Source: Tistrella mobilis (GTDB lineage: Bacteria > Pseudomonadota > Alphaproteobacteria > Tistrellales > Tistrellaceae). Taken from it: a DNA stretch of 64,000 nucleotides. The translations under genes and the position numbers were made by a program. Under the pieces are notes generated by a model, which saw only the letters and a list, made by a program, of their open reading frames with translations, made no database searches and was not told the origin of the DNA. This document shows, piece by piece, positions 53,690-62,025 of the stretch. Positions within the stretch are counted from its first letter, which is position 1; the number at the start of each line of letters is the position of its first letter. The stretch covers positions 2,087,501 to 2,151,500 of the forward strand of contig NZ_CP121017.1 of assembly GCF_041468085.1 (NCBI RefSeq). Reading direction: 5' to 3'.

Positions 53690-55950
53690 CCGCGCCTGCC
53701 GCGGCGCCGGCCGCCCCTGAGAGCCTGATCAAGCCCAACGCCCCCAAAGGGGGGCGCCGCTTCCGTGTGCCGACCATCCTGCAGATGGAGGCGACCGAAT
53801 GCGGCGCTGCGTCGCTGGCGATGATCATGGCCCATCACGGGCTCTGGCTGCCGCTGGAGGTGCTGCGCCGGGAATGCGGCGTGTCGCGTGACGGCTCCAA
53901 GGCCGCCAACCTGCTCAGGGCCGCACGGCGCTACGGCTTCGAGGCCCGCGGCTACCGGCGTGAGCCGGACAGCGTCGTCAATCTGCCCTTCCCGATGATC
54001 GTGTTCTGGAACTTCAACCATTTCGTGGTGCTTGAAGGGGTGGATGCGACGCGTGACCGGGTCTGGATCAACGATCCGGCCATGGGTCCGCGGGCGATGA
54101 CGGTGGAGGAATTCGACCAGGGCTTCACCGGCGTATGCCTGGCCTTCCGGCCGACGCCGGAGTTCAAGCGCGGCGGCCGCCCGCCGGGGCTGTTCAAGGC
54201 CTTTGCCGAGCGGCTGCGCGGCAGCGGCCCGGCGCTGGCCATGGTGCTGATGCTGACCCTGATGCTGGTGCTGCCGGGGCTGGCCCTGCCGGTTTTCTCC
54301 AAACTCTTCGTCGACGGTGTGCTGATCGGCGACGAGCAGGATTGGCTGAAACCGCTGCTGATCGGTATCGGGCTGACCGCGATCATCCGGGCCGGGCTCG
54401 ATTGGGCGCAGATGCGCTATCTGGCCCGGCTGGAACTGAAGCTGGCGATTTCAGGCTCGGCCAAGCTGCTCTGGCATGTTTTCCGATTGCCGGTGGAGTT
54501 CTTCCTTCAGCGCTATCACGGCGACGTGGCGATGCGGGTGGAATCCGGCGACCGGATCGCGCAGCTGCTCTCGGGCCAGTTCGCGACCAATGCGGTCGGG
54601 CTGGTGACCATGGTCTTCTATGCCGTGGTCATGATCGGCTATTCGCCGCTGCTGGGGGCCGTGGGGATCGGCCTCGCCCTGGTCAATGCCGTGGTGCTGA
54701 AACTGGCGCAGCGGGCGCGGGAAGATGGCGGCCGGCGTCTTGCCCGCGAACAGGGGGCGCTGGCGGCGACCTCGATCAGCGGCATTCAGTTGCTGGAGAC
54801 CCTGAAGGCGAGCGGTGGCGAGAGCGATTTCTTCGCCCGCTGGGCGGGCGTCCATGCCCGCTATCTGAACGCCCTGCAGCAGGTCGGCCGGATCACCTCG
54901 TGGGTCAATGCGGTGCCGGCCTTCATGGCGGCGCTGACCTCGGCGGTGATCCTGGGCATCGGCGGGTTGGAGGTGATGTCGGGCGCCATCACGGTCGGCG
55001 GTCTGGTGGCGGTGCAGAGCCTGCTCGCCAGCTTTTCGGCGCCCATTGCCGGGCTGATGCAGTTCGGCGGCGAGTTGCATGGGATCAAGGGCCAGGTGGC
55101 GCGGATCGACGACGTGCTGCGCTATGACGTCGATCCCACACTCGACACCACCGAAAAGGTGATGCGGATCGATGCGCCCTCGGGCCGCAGGCTGCCGCAG
55201 CGCCTGCGCGGCGAGGTGCGGATCGAGAACCTGACCTTCGGCTACAACAAGGCCGAGGCGCCGCTGATCGATGATTTTTCACTCACCATCCGCCCCGGAC
55301 AGCGCGTGGCCCTGGTCGGGGGGTCGGGCAGCGGCAAATCCACCGTGGCGCGCGTGGTCTGCGGGCTCTACCGGCCGTGGAGCGGCCGGGTGCTGTTCGA
55401 CGGTATCCCCGCCGAAGACCTGCCCCATGCCTATTTTGCCGGTTCCATCGCCTCGGTCGACCAGGAGATCTTTCTGTTCGAGGGCACGGTGCGCGAGAAC
55501 GTGACCATGTGGGACGACACCATCAGCGAGGCGGCCGTGACCCGGGCGCTGCGCGATGCCGCCCTGCTGGACCTGATCGAAGCGCGGCCCGGGCGATATG
55601 ACTCACCCGTTGCCGAAAACGGCGCCAATTTCAGCGGCGGCCAGCGCCAGCGGCTGGAGATCGCCCGCGCGCTGGTCGGCGACCCGGCAGTGCTGATCCT
55701 GGACGAGGCGACCAGCGCGCTCGACACCCAGATCGAGAAGATCATCGACGAGCGCCTGCGCCATCGCGGCTGCACCTGCCTGATCGTGGCGCACCGGCTG
55801 TCGACGATCCGCGATTGCGACGAAATCATCGTGCTGGAACGGGGGCGCATCGCCCAGCGGGGCCGGCACGAAGACATGATCCGCGAGGACGGCCCCTATG
55901 CCAGGCTGATCCGCTCTGAACAGACCGATGCGGCAAGGGGGCGCGGATGA
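53686..55950 (+). CDS. C39 peptidase-containing ABC exporter (cassette 2)
   Basis: A 754-residue leader-cleaving exporter. The N-terminal protease has Gln33 and Cys39 (QMEATECGAAS), His112 (FNHFVVLEG) and Asp130 (INDPA), a complete C39 triad. Six transmembrane helices (about 180-480) and an ATPase domain (GGSGSGKS, FSGGQRQR, VLILDEATSALD, IVAHRLS) follow. It matches the NHLM peptidase/ATP-binding family. The start is taken as GTG 53686, inside GTGA with the HlyD stop and with AAGGAG upstream; GTG 53674 is an alternative. Its candidate substrates are the NHLP-type peptides at 60989-61669. Confidence 0.93.
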   Translation: MTAPAAAPAAPESLIKPNAPKGGRRFRVPTILQMEATECGAASLAMIMAHHGLWLPLEVLRRECGVSRDGSKAANLLRAARRYGFEARGYRREPDSVVNLPFPMIVFWNFNHFVVLEGVDATRDRVWINDPAMGPRAMTVEEFDQGFTGVCLAFRPTPEFKRGGRPPGLFKAFAERLRGSGPALAMVLMLTLMLVLPGLALPVFSKLFVDGVLIGDEQDWLKPLLIGIGLTAIIRAGLDWAQMRYLARLELKLAISGSAKLLWHVFRLPVEFFLQRYHGDVAMRVESGDRIAQLLSGQFATNAVGLVTMVFYAVVMIGYSPLLGAVGIGLALVNAVVLKLAQRAREDGGRRLAREQGALAATSISGIQLLETLKASGGESDFFARWAGVHARYLNALQQVGRITSWVNAVPAFMAALTSAVILGIGGLEVMSGAITVGGLVAVQSLLASFSAPIAGLMQFGGELHGIKGQVARIDDVLRYDVDPTLDTTEKVMRIDAPSGRRLPQRLRGEVRIENLTFGYNKAEAPLIDDFSLTIRPGQRVALVGGSGSGKSTVARVVCGLYRPWSGRVLFDGIPAEDLPHAYFAGSIASVDQEIFLFEGTVRENVTMWDDTISEAAVTRALRDAALLDLIEARPGRYDSPVAENGANFSGGQRQRLEIARALVGDPAVLILDEATSALDTQIEKIIDERLRHRGCTCLIVAHRLSTIRDCDEIIVLERGRIAQRGRHEDMIREDGPYARLIRSEQTDAARGRG

Positions 55951-58900
55951 GCGCGGCGCCGTCCGACAGCGCAGGTCTGCCGCCGATCGATCCGGAGCTG
56001 GTCGAGGCCAAGGCCGAACTGCTGGCCAAGATCGACGGGGTGCGCCGTCAGGTCGGCTATCACAATCCCTTCCTGCTCGACCGGCCCGATCTCATCTGGC
56101 TGGTGCTGGAAGGCGCGGTCGATCTTTATGCCGTGCCGGTGCGTGACGGCGAGGTGATCGGCGTCGGCATTCATGTCGGCCGCGTCCCGGCCGGCGAGCT
56201 GGTGTTCTCGCCCGGCCTGGTCCCGTCGGCGGGGGCGCTGGTCGCGGCGGAAGAGGGGGCCGATCTGGCGCTCCGTGCCGTTGCGGTGATGGGCACCGAA
56301 CTGTTCGAGGCGAAGCGCGCCGATGTCGCCGAGGGCGATTTCGACCTGATCGTGGTCGACTGGCTGGATCGCTGGATCGGCCATATGGCCGGGCTCGCGG
56401 TGCCGGGGGCGGGTGCCCGGGCGGCTGATCTGCTTGAAGCCGAGCCGGGCCAGCAGGTGCCGGCCGGCAGGGTTCTGGGGCCGCAGCCCGAAGATGTGAT
56501 CTGGGTTCAGTGCAACAGCGGCCGCGTACGGCTGCTGGGCCTGCCGGAGCTGGAATACGGCCGCAACGATCCGCCGGTGCCGGTCGCCCGCCATCTCTGG
56601 GTGGAAACGGCCGAAGAGGCGATCCTTTCGCCGGCCTATACGCCAACGGTGCTGTTCCGTGGCACGGCCTGGGAGGCGCTGGACGCCTTCCACCACATGG
56701 TGCTGACGGCAGCCGCCCGGCGGCTCGCCGAGGCGGCCGAGCAGGATGGCGGCCGGCTGGAAACCCGCCGGGATGCCAGCCGGCGCCGGTTCGAGACGTC
56801 GCTCGGCCGCATCGGGCGCCTGCTCGACCGGCATGGCCCGTCCGAGGCGGCGGGCCTGACCGAGGGCGCCGGTCCGTTGATCGCCGCGGTCGACCGTGTC
56901 GCCCGCGAAACCGGCATCGACACGGCGTCCCGCGGCGCGAAACCGCGTGGCGGACGGGTGCTCGACATCGCCCAGAGCCTGAGGCTGCGCTGTCGGCGGG
57001 TGACGCTGACCGGCGACTGGTGGCGCCGCCCGGGCGCGCCCCTGGTCGCCTTCATCGGCGAGACCGGGGCGGGCGAGCGCGGCCGGCCCGTGGTCCTGCT
57101 ACCCGCTGCCGATGGCCGCTGGCGGTTGGTCGATCCCGAGACCGACGGGCCGGCCGGGCCGGGCCGGCCTCTCACCCGTGCCGCGGTCGACAGCCTGAGC
57201 GGCGAGGGCTGGATGCTCTACCGGCCGTTTCCGGCCAAGCCGATATCGGTGGGGGAGGTCTGGCGCTTCGGTCTTCACGGCCTGAAGGGCGACGTGCGCA
57301 CCATCATGGCCTGCGGGCTGCTGGCCGCGCTGACCGGCCTGCTGACCCCCATCGCCAGCGGGGCCCTGTTTTCCAACGTCATCCCGCGGGCTGATCTGCA
57401 GACCCATCTGTGGGTGGTGCTGGCGCTGCTGGCGGGCGCGGTCGGTATCCTGACCTTCGCCGTGGTCCGTGGCATCGCTTTGTTGCGGCTCCAGGCGACA
57501 ATGGACTGTTCGGTACAATCGGCGGTCTGGGACCGTCTGCTGGCCCTGCCGGCGCCGTTTTTCCGTCGGTTCACCGGCGGTGATCTGGCCGACCGGGCCA
57601 ACAGCGTCTCTGCGATCCGCGAACTGCTGACCGGATCGGCACTTCAGGTGGGGCTGGATGCGCTGTTTTCTCTGGTCAGCCTGTCCCTGCTGTTCTGGTA
57701 CAGCGCGAAGCTGGCCCTGGTGGCGCTGGGCGTGCTGCTGCTGCAGGTGCTGGTGACCGGCATTCTGCTCAGGATCCAGCTGCCCGACCAGCGGGCGCTG
57801 CTCAGCCTGGGCGGCCGGATCGAGGGGCTGGTCTTCCAGCTGCTGACGGGGCTGTCGAAGCTTCGGGTCTCTGCCGCCGAACCGCGGGCCTTCGCGCGCT
57901 GGGCCGAGGAGTTCTCGGTGCGCAAGCGGCTGACCTATCGGGTGCGGCTGAATGCGGCGGCGCAGGGGGCGCTGGCGCAGCTGTTCCCGGTGCTGGGCAC
58001 GCTGGCGGTCTACCTCTCGGTCGCAACGCTGCTCACCGGACCCGACGGGCGCCCGGAATTCGGCATCGGCCCGTTCATGGCCTTCACCGCCGCCTTCGGC
58101 CAGCTGACCATGGCGATGACCTCTCTGGTTGCAACCGCCGGCACCGTGCTCGCCATCGTCCCGCTTTACGAGCGGGTGACGCCGATCCTGACCGAGATGC
58201 CCGAGATCACCCCCGACCGGGCCCATCCGGGCGAGATCACCGGCCGGATCGAGTTTTCCCACGTCACCTTCGCTTACGCCCCCGATGCGCCGCCGGTGCT
58301 GGATGATCTGTCGCTGACCATCGAGTCCGGTGGCTATGTCGCCTTCGTCGGCGAAAGCGGCTCGGGCAAGTCCACCCTGCTGCGCCTGCTGCTCGGCTTC
58401 GAACTGCCGCAATCGGGCGGTGTCTATTTCGACGGCATGGATCAGGCCGGCCTGGACCTGACGGCGCTGCGCCGGCAGATCGGCGTGGTGCTCCAGAACG
58501 GCCGTCTGATGTCGGGCAGCATCTTCGACAACATCGTGGGTTCGTGGCCGCTCACCCAGGAAGATGCCTGGACGGCGGCGCGGCTCGCCGGCCTCGACGA
58601 GGATATCCGGGCCCTGCCGATGGGCATGCATACGGTGCTGTCGGAAGGCGGCGGCACGCTTTCGGGCGGGCAGCGGCAGCGGCTGATGATCGCCCGGGCC
58701 CTGGTCCACCGGCCGCGCATCCTGGTGCTGGACGAGGCGACCAGCGCGCTCGACAACCGCACCCAGGCCATCGTCAATGACAGCATTTCGAAGCTCAACA
58801 TGACCCGGATCGTGGTCGCGCACCGGCTTTCGACCATCCAGGACGCCCATCAGATCTATGTCATGAAGGCCGGCCGGCTGGTGGAGCAGGGCGACTATCG

Positions 58901-58958
58901 CAGTCTGATGGCGCTGGATGGTGAATTCGCTGCCCTGGCCCGGCGTCAGCTGCTCTGA
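55947..58958 (+). CDS. NHLM-type ABC exporter, second subunit (cassette 2)
   Basis: A 1003-residue exporter: about 440 soluble N-terminal residues, six transmembrane helices (about 445-720) and an ATPase domain with GESGSGKS, LSGGQRQR, ILVLDEATSALD and IVVAHRLS. The soluble region has a cupin/cyclic-nucleotide-binding-like opening and then a degenerate C39-like portion without catalytic Cys, as in the NHLM ATP-binding family. It overlaps the C39 gene (ATGA). It probably forms a heterodimeric or two-stage exporter with the C39 subunit. The convergent secreted-protein gene ends 7 bases beyond its stop. Confidence 0.9.
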   Translation: MSAAPSDSAGLPPIDPELVEAKAELLAKIDGVRRQVGYHNPFLLDRPDLIWLVLEGAVDLYAVPVRDGEVIGVGIHVGRVPAGELVFSPGLVPSAGALVAAEEGADLALRAVAVMGTELFEAKRADVAEGDFDLIVVDWLDRWIGHMAGLAVPGAGARAADLLEAEPGQQVPAGRVLGPQPEDVIWVQCNSGRVRLLGLPELEYGRNDPPVPVARHLWVETAEEAILSPAYTPTVLFRGTAWEALDAFHHMVLTAAARRLAEAAEQDGGRLETRRDASRRRFETSLGRIGRLLDRHGPSEAAGLTEGAGPLIAAVDRVARETGIDTASRGAKPRGGRVLDIAQSLRLRCRRVTLTGDWWRRPGAPLVAFIGETGAGERGRPVVLLPAADGRWRLVDPETDGPAGPGRPLTRAAVDSLSGEGWMLYRPFPAKPISVGEVWRFGLHGLKGDVRTIMACGLLAALTGLLTPIASGALFSNVIPRADLQTHLWVVLALLAGAVGILTFAVVRGIALLRLQATMDCSVQSAVWDRLLALPAPFFRRFTGGDLADRANSVSAIRELLTGSALQVGLDALFSLVSLSLLFWYSAKLALVALGVLLLQVLVTGILLRIQLPDQRALLSLGGRIEGLVFQLLTGLSKLRVSAAEPRAFARWAEEFSVRKRLTYRVRLNAAAQGALAQLFPVLGTLAVYLSVATLLTGPDGRPEFGIGPFMAFTAAFGQLTMAMTSLVATAGTVLAIVPLYERVTPILTEMPEITPDRAHPGEITGRIEFSHVTFAYAPDAPPVLDDLSLTIESGGYVAFVGESGSGKSTLLRLLLGFELPQSGGVYFDGMDQAGLDLTALRRQIGVVLQNGRLMSGSIFDNIVGSWPLTQEDAWTAARLAGLDEDIRALPMGMHTVLSEGGGTLSGGQRQRLMIARALVHRPRILVLDEATSALDNRTQAIVNDSISKLNMTRIVVAHRLSTIQDAHQIYVMKAGRLVEQGDYRSLMALDGEFAALARRQLL

Positions 58959-58965
58959 CGGGTCG

Positions 58966-59601
58966 TCAGTCCGCCAGCGGCAGACCGGCATCGGCGGCGG
59001 CGGCGCTCTCGATCATGCCGCGCAGGCTCCCGGTGTTGGCGAAGTCCCACCGCCCGTCATAGACAACATCATCAATCCGCCAGCCGTCGTTGCCGCGCAG
59101 GATCGACAGGCGGTCGGTCCAGCTGGTCATCAGCGTGCCAGCTTCATGGGCATAGCGCAGCTCGACCGATGCGGTGTTGCGTGCCAGGGTCACCGCGCCG
59201 ACACGGCAGCTGGTCGCGCCTTCGAACAAGCTGGAGAACAGATCGCCATCGGCGAAGGGCGGTTTGTCGCCTGGCGCCTGCCGGATGGCGGCGTCGTGAA
59301 GATGCCGGGCAGCGGTGAGGGCGCCATCCAGACCAAGGGTGATCAACGGTTCCAGGGCATGACGGCCGGCAGGGGCGGGCAGGCCACCGCTGCGGAGGTC
59401 GGGATAGACGGCACAGAAGGCTTCGGCGAGTGCCGCGACCTCCACGCCGTCTTCGGCTGCGGCAGTCCGGGCAGCGCTGGCCTGGGCGTCGAGCGTCGAG
59501 CCATAGACTTCCTGGGCGGGTGCGACACGTGGCAGAACGCAGCAGACCAGCATCGCCACAAGCCATGCCGACGGGCCTTTTCCGCTCGGGTGAGATTTCA
59601 C
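58966..59601 (-). CDS. small secreted protein (DUF3828-like), function unknown
   Basis: A 211-residue protein with an N-terminal signal peptide (hydrophobic core around WLVAMLVCCVL, probable cleavage near VAPAQ). The mature part has two domains' worth of mixed helix and strand. The C-terminal portion with WTDRLSILRGNDGWRIDDVVYDG is the NTF2-like pattern seen in DUF3828-type periplasmic proteins. The start is GTG 59601, overlapping the TolC stop (GTGA). It is the last gene of the precursor-TolC operon. Immunity, chaperone or channel-accessory roles are possible; none is shown. Three cysteines are in the precursor outside the signal region or nearby. Confidence 0.75.
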   Translation of the reverse strand: MKSHPSGKGPSAWLVAMLVCCVLPRVAPAQEVYGSTLDAQASAARTAAAEDGVEVAALAEAFCAVYPDLRSGGLPAPAGRHALEPLITLGLDGALTAARHLHDAAIRQAPGDKPPFADGDLFSSLFEGATSCRVGAVTLARNTASVELRYAHEAGTLMTSWTDRLSILRGNDGWRIDDVVYDGRWDFANTGSLRGMIESAAAADAGLPLAD

Positions 59602-60992
59602 TCCCCGGTGACGGGGTTCACGAACACGCGCCATTTGACCGCCTCATAATCGCCAGTGGGATCATGATACGGCACATCGAGCCCGAGTGCGCGCGCTTCA
59701 AGCCCGCCCGTGGCGGCCAGCACTCCGAAGGCGGCGACGATCAGATCCCGGCGTGCCCCGGCAAGCGCTTCGCTGGCATCGAGCAGATCGCGCTGGGCAT
59801 CCAGCAGATCGATCAACGGGCGGCGGCCCAGATCGACCTCGCGCGCCACGCCGTCGAGTGCGGTTGTCGCCGCTTCGACCTGGGCTTCGCGTGCGGTGAT
59901 GGCGGCACGGGCCGCCAGCATGTCGCGCCAGACCCGTTCGGTCCGCTCGACGATGCTGCGCTCGGTGGCCACGCGGGACAGCCGGGCTTCGGCGGCGGCC
60001 TTGCGGGCCTCGCGCAGGCGGCTCTCGGCGATGCCGGCACTGTAGATCGGCACGGTCAACTGAAGGCCGACGGCCGCCGCCTCGGTTTCGCGCGGATTGA
60101 TATCCAGGCTGGAGCGGTTGCGGCTGAGGCTGCCGGTAAGGGAGACCTTGGGCAGCAGGGCACCGCGGCTGACCGCGATGCCGTCGGTGGCGGCCTCGGT
60201 CGCGAAGCCGGCAGCCAGGATCTGCGGATTGGCCTCTCTGGCACGGAGCAGGGCGGTGTTCAGACTGTCGGGCAGGCTTGCAGGCAGAGGGGCCGGATCC
60301 GGATCAGCCGGCTCCCGGCCCGTCACCGCCAGATAGGTGGCCTGCGATTTGGCGAGCGCGGCTTCGGCGGCAACCACCCGTGCCTCCGCATCCGCCACCC
60401 GCGCACCGGCCTGGGCAAGATCTGCGGCGGTGGCATCCCCCAGATCGTGAAGGGCGCGGGTCTGATCCAGCCGCCGCACCAACAGCTCGCGGGACTGGCG
60501 GTTGAGGTCCAGAACGTCGAGATCCCGGGCGACGTCGACATGAGCGGTGACCGCGGCGAGAAGCACGTCGGCTTCGGTGGTCCTGAGCCGGGCCCGCTCG
60601 GCCCGGATGGTGTTCTCGGCCCGATCGAGCCCGGCCGTGGCGGCGCCACCGCTATAGACCGGCTGGCTGAGGGTGAGCGCCTGCTGGTCCTGGCGGTTGG
60701 TGCGGCTGACCGCCCCGTCATAGGTCAGGTCCTGTACGTCTCGGCTGGCGGTTGCCGAGAGGCTGGGCAGAAAACCGCCCAACGCCTGAGGCCGTTGTTC
60801 ATTGACGACATCGAGGCGCGCCCGTCCGACCGCCAGATCCGGATTGGCGAGATAAGCGGCGGCCAGGGTTTCGGACAGGGTTTGTGCGCCGGCCGGTGCC
60901 GTCGCTGCCATGATCGCCGCGATGGTGGTGGCAAGAGGCCAGGCACGGGGCCGCTGGCCTGACCGGTGCCGGATCGGGGACCCGGCGCTCAT
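59598..60992 (-). CDS. TolC-family outer membrane channel protein
   Basis: A 464-residue outer membrane efflux/secretion channel. A signal peptide ends near residue 36 (APAGAQ). Two OEP repeats follow, each with long Ala/Arg/Leu helices that build the periplasmic tunnel (LSETLAAAYLANPDLAVGRA; LPDSLNTALLRAREANPQIL), and short beta-strand segments (LTLSQPVYSGGAATAG; LQLTVPIYSAGIAESR). It would complete a trans-envelope export route with the HlyD and ABC proteins encoded convergently. Its ATG overlaps the stop of the second precursor gene (ATGA), tying it to that operon. It may also serve cassette 1. Confidence 0.93.
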   Translation of the reverse strand: MSAGSPIRHRSGQRPRAWPLATTIAAIMAATAPAGAQTLSETLAAAYLANPDLAVGRARLDVVNEQRPQALGGFLPSLSATASRDVQDLTYDGAVSRTNRQDQQALTLSQPVYSGGAATAGLDRAENTIRAERARLRTTEADVLLAAVTAHVDVARDLDVLDLNRQSRELLVRRLDQTRALHDLGDATAADLAQAGARVADAEARVVAAEAALAKSQATYLAVTGREPADPDPAPLPASLPDSLNTALLRAREANPQILAAGFATEAATDGIAVSRGALLPKVSLTGSLSRNRSSLDINPRETEAAAVGLQLTVPIYSAGIAESRLREARKAAAEARLSRVATERSIVERTERVWRDMLAARAAITAREAQVEAATTALDGVAREVDLGRRPLIDLLDAQRDLLDASEALAGARRDLIVAAFGVLAATGGLEARALGLDVPYHDPTGDYEAVKWRVFVNPVTGE

Positions 60993-61291
60993 CGGCTGCC
61001 GTCGGTCCTCGGGAACAGGCCGGCGGCAAAGGCCGCGTCACCGACGGTAACCACATCGCCGCCGGCATCGGCGGCCTGATCCAGGTCGTCATAGGCCATC
61101 AGCGGCGAGGGCAGAACCAGATGCATCCGGTCGCGCCGGTCTTCCAGCACCACGACCTCGCAGCCTTCGGGAACATCCAGCCCGGCGTCGGCGAGCACGG
61201 CGACCGGGTTTGCCTTAAGCCGGTCACGCAGGGCGGCATCTTTGGCGGCACGGCGCAGCAGATCGGCCAGCACCCGGGTCACTTCGCTCAT
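60989..61291 (-). CDS. NHLP-type precursor peptide, atypical cleavage region
   Basis: A 100-residue peptide with a nitrile-hydratase-like leader: LLRRAAKDAALRDRLKANP then VLADAGLDVPEGCEVVVLED and HLVLPSP, the typical order of the family. After this an acidic stretch leads to AGG at 76-78, but position -4 is Asp and -7 is Gln, where Leu/Val-type residues are expected, so cleavage by C39 is doubtful. The putative core is 22 residues with no Cys and only one Ser, at the penultimate position. It starts 6 bases after the other precursor gene and overlaps the TolC gene. It may be a decoy, a second cargo or a helper for export. Confidence 0.82.
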   Translation of the reverse strand: MSEVTRVLADLLRRAAKDAALRDRLKANPVAVLADAGLDVPEGCEVVVLEDRRDRMHLVLPSPLMAYDDLDQAADAGGDVVTVGDAAFAAGLFPRTDGSR

Positions 61292-61297
61292 GACCTG

Positions 61298-61669
61298 TCA
61301 TCCTCCGCCCAGAGTGAATGTCACGCCGCCCGAGCCGAAAACCAACAGCATGTCATCTCCACCAGGTGCCACAACCGGACCACCGACTCCGCCGGCGACG
61401 GCATCAAGGGCGTCGTCCGACAGATCGGTGCCATCGGCATCCTGGGCGACCGGCGGAATGACCAGATGCACGCGATCCGGCGTATTTTCGACCACGACCA
61501 GGCTGACATCGGCCGGCAGGTCGATGCCATGGGCCGCCAGGGCCTGACGCGGATTCGTCCTGCACAGGGCGCGGAATTCCGCATCCCGCCAAGCATGGTC
61601 GATTATGTCGCCGATGCGCTTGCGCAATTCGTCCGTCACCTGATCGTGAGAGCCTGTGCCCTTGTCCAT
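61298..61669 (-). CDS. NHLP-type precursor peptide with canonical GG site
   Basis: A 123-residue peptide with a nitrile-hydratase-like leader (DIIDHAWRDAEFRALCRTNP, AAHGIDLPADVSLVVVEN, RVHLVIPP) and a textbook processing site: LSDDALDAVAGG with Leu88 at -7, Val91 at -4 and Gly93-Gly94. The core is 29 residues, rich in glycine and valine, has no Cys, one Ser and one or two Thr, and ends TLGGG. That composition offers few sites for lanthionine, azol(in)e or sactionine formation, and no modifying enzyme is encoded nearby. The ATG at 61669 (GCGGGAA upstream) gives a leader of normal family length; an in-frame ATG at 61810 does not. First gene of the operon. Confidence 0.87.
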   Translation of the reverse strand: MDKGTGSHDQVTDELRKRIGDIIDHAWRDAEFRALCRTNPRQALAAHGIDLPADVSLVVVENTPDRVHLVIPPVAQDADGTDLSDDALDAVAGGVGGPVVAPGGDDMLLVFGSGGVTFTLGGG

Positions 61670-61745
61670 GTTCCCGCCGCGCTGGGCCCTTTGTCGCGGG
61701 GGCCGCACGCGCCCGCTTTCGCATTCAACGCCATGATCCCCCTGT

Positions 61746-61774
61746 TTGGTAAATCCCGCCACGGCGCGGGTCAA
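61746..61774 (-). promoter_or_regulatory. possible promoter of the precursor-TolC operon
   Basis: TTGACC (61774-61769) and the weak TACCAA (61751-61746) are 17 bp apart on the minus strand. The -35 matches the TTGACC of the cassette 1 promoter. The -10 is poor, as in promoters needing an activator. Confidence 0.4.
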
Positions 61775-61814
61775 TGGCCGTTTATGCGACATGCGAGATA
61801 TCATGTCCATTGAC
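61770..61814. promoter_or_regulatory. nested inverted repeat, possible response-regulator site
   Basis: GTCAATGG (61770-61777) is inverted as CCATTGAC (61807-61814), and inside it GACATG (61788-61793) is inverted as CATGTC (61802-61807). The left outer arm overlaps the predicted -35 of the precursor operon. The site could bind the regulator encoded 212 bp away. Confidence 0.55.
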
Positions 61815-62025
61815 GGGCAAAGCCGCTCTGCTGTGACCGGAAAGCCGCGCCTGCCATCTGAAGTGTACCGCCTGGCGGGCCGACCGTTGCGGTACCGGTC
61901 CGCCGGATGTCCTTTTCAGGATGCAAGCGCCGGCGCCCCGGTATATAAGGCGAGTTAACAAGCAGTCCAAGGGTAGAGGCTGGCGGACGACTATCCGCCG
62001 TGCGGGATGGATCGGGGGCAGAGGC

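Larger units (their letters stand above)
61670..62025. other. 356-bp divergent intergenic region of the precursor operon
   Basis: Lies between the precursor operon (minus) and the OmpR-family regulator (plus). It holds a possible minus-strand promoter (61746-61774), a 45-bp nested inverted repeat (61770-61814) and, toward the regulator gene, TATATAAGG near 61942 that could be a -10 region. I see no gene in it. Confidence 0.6.

Noticed and set aside
61298-61810. Longer start at 61810 for the first precursor peptide
   Set aside because: It would add 47 residues without family similarity and overlap the nested inverted repeat; the ATG at 61669 has a ribosome binding site and fits the leader length.
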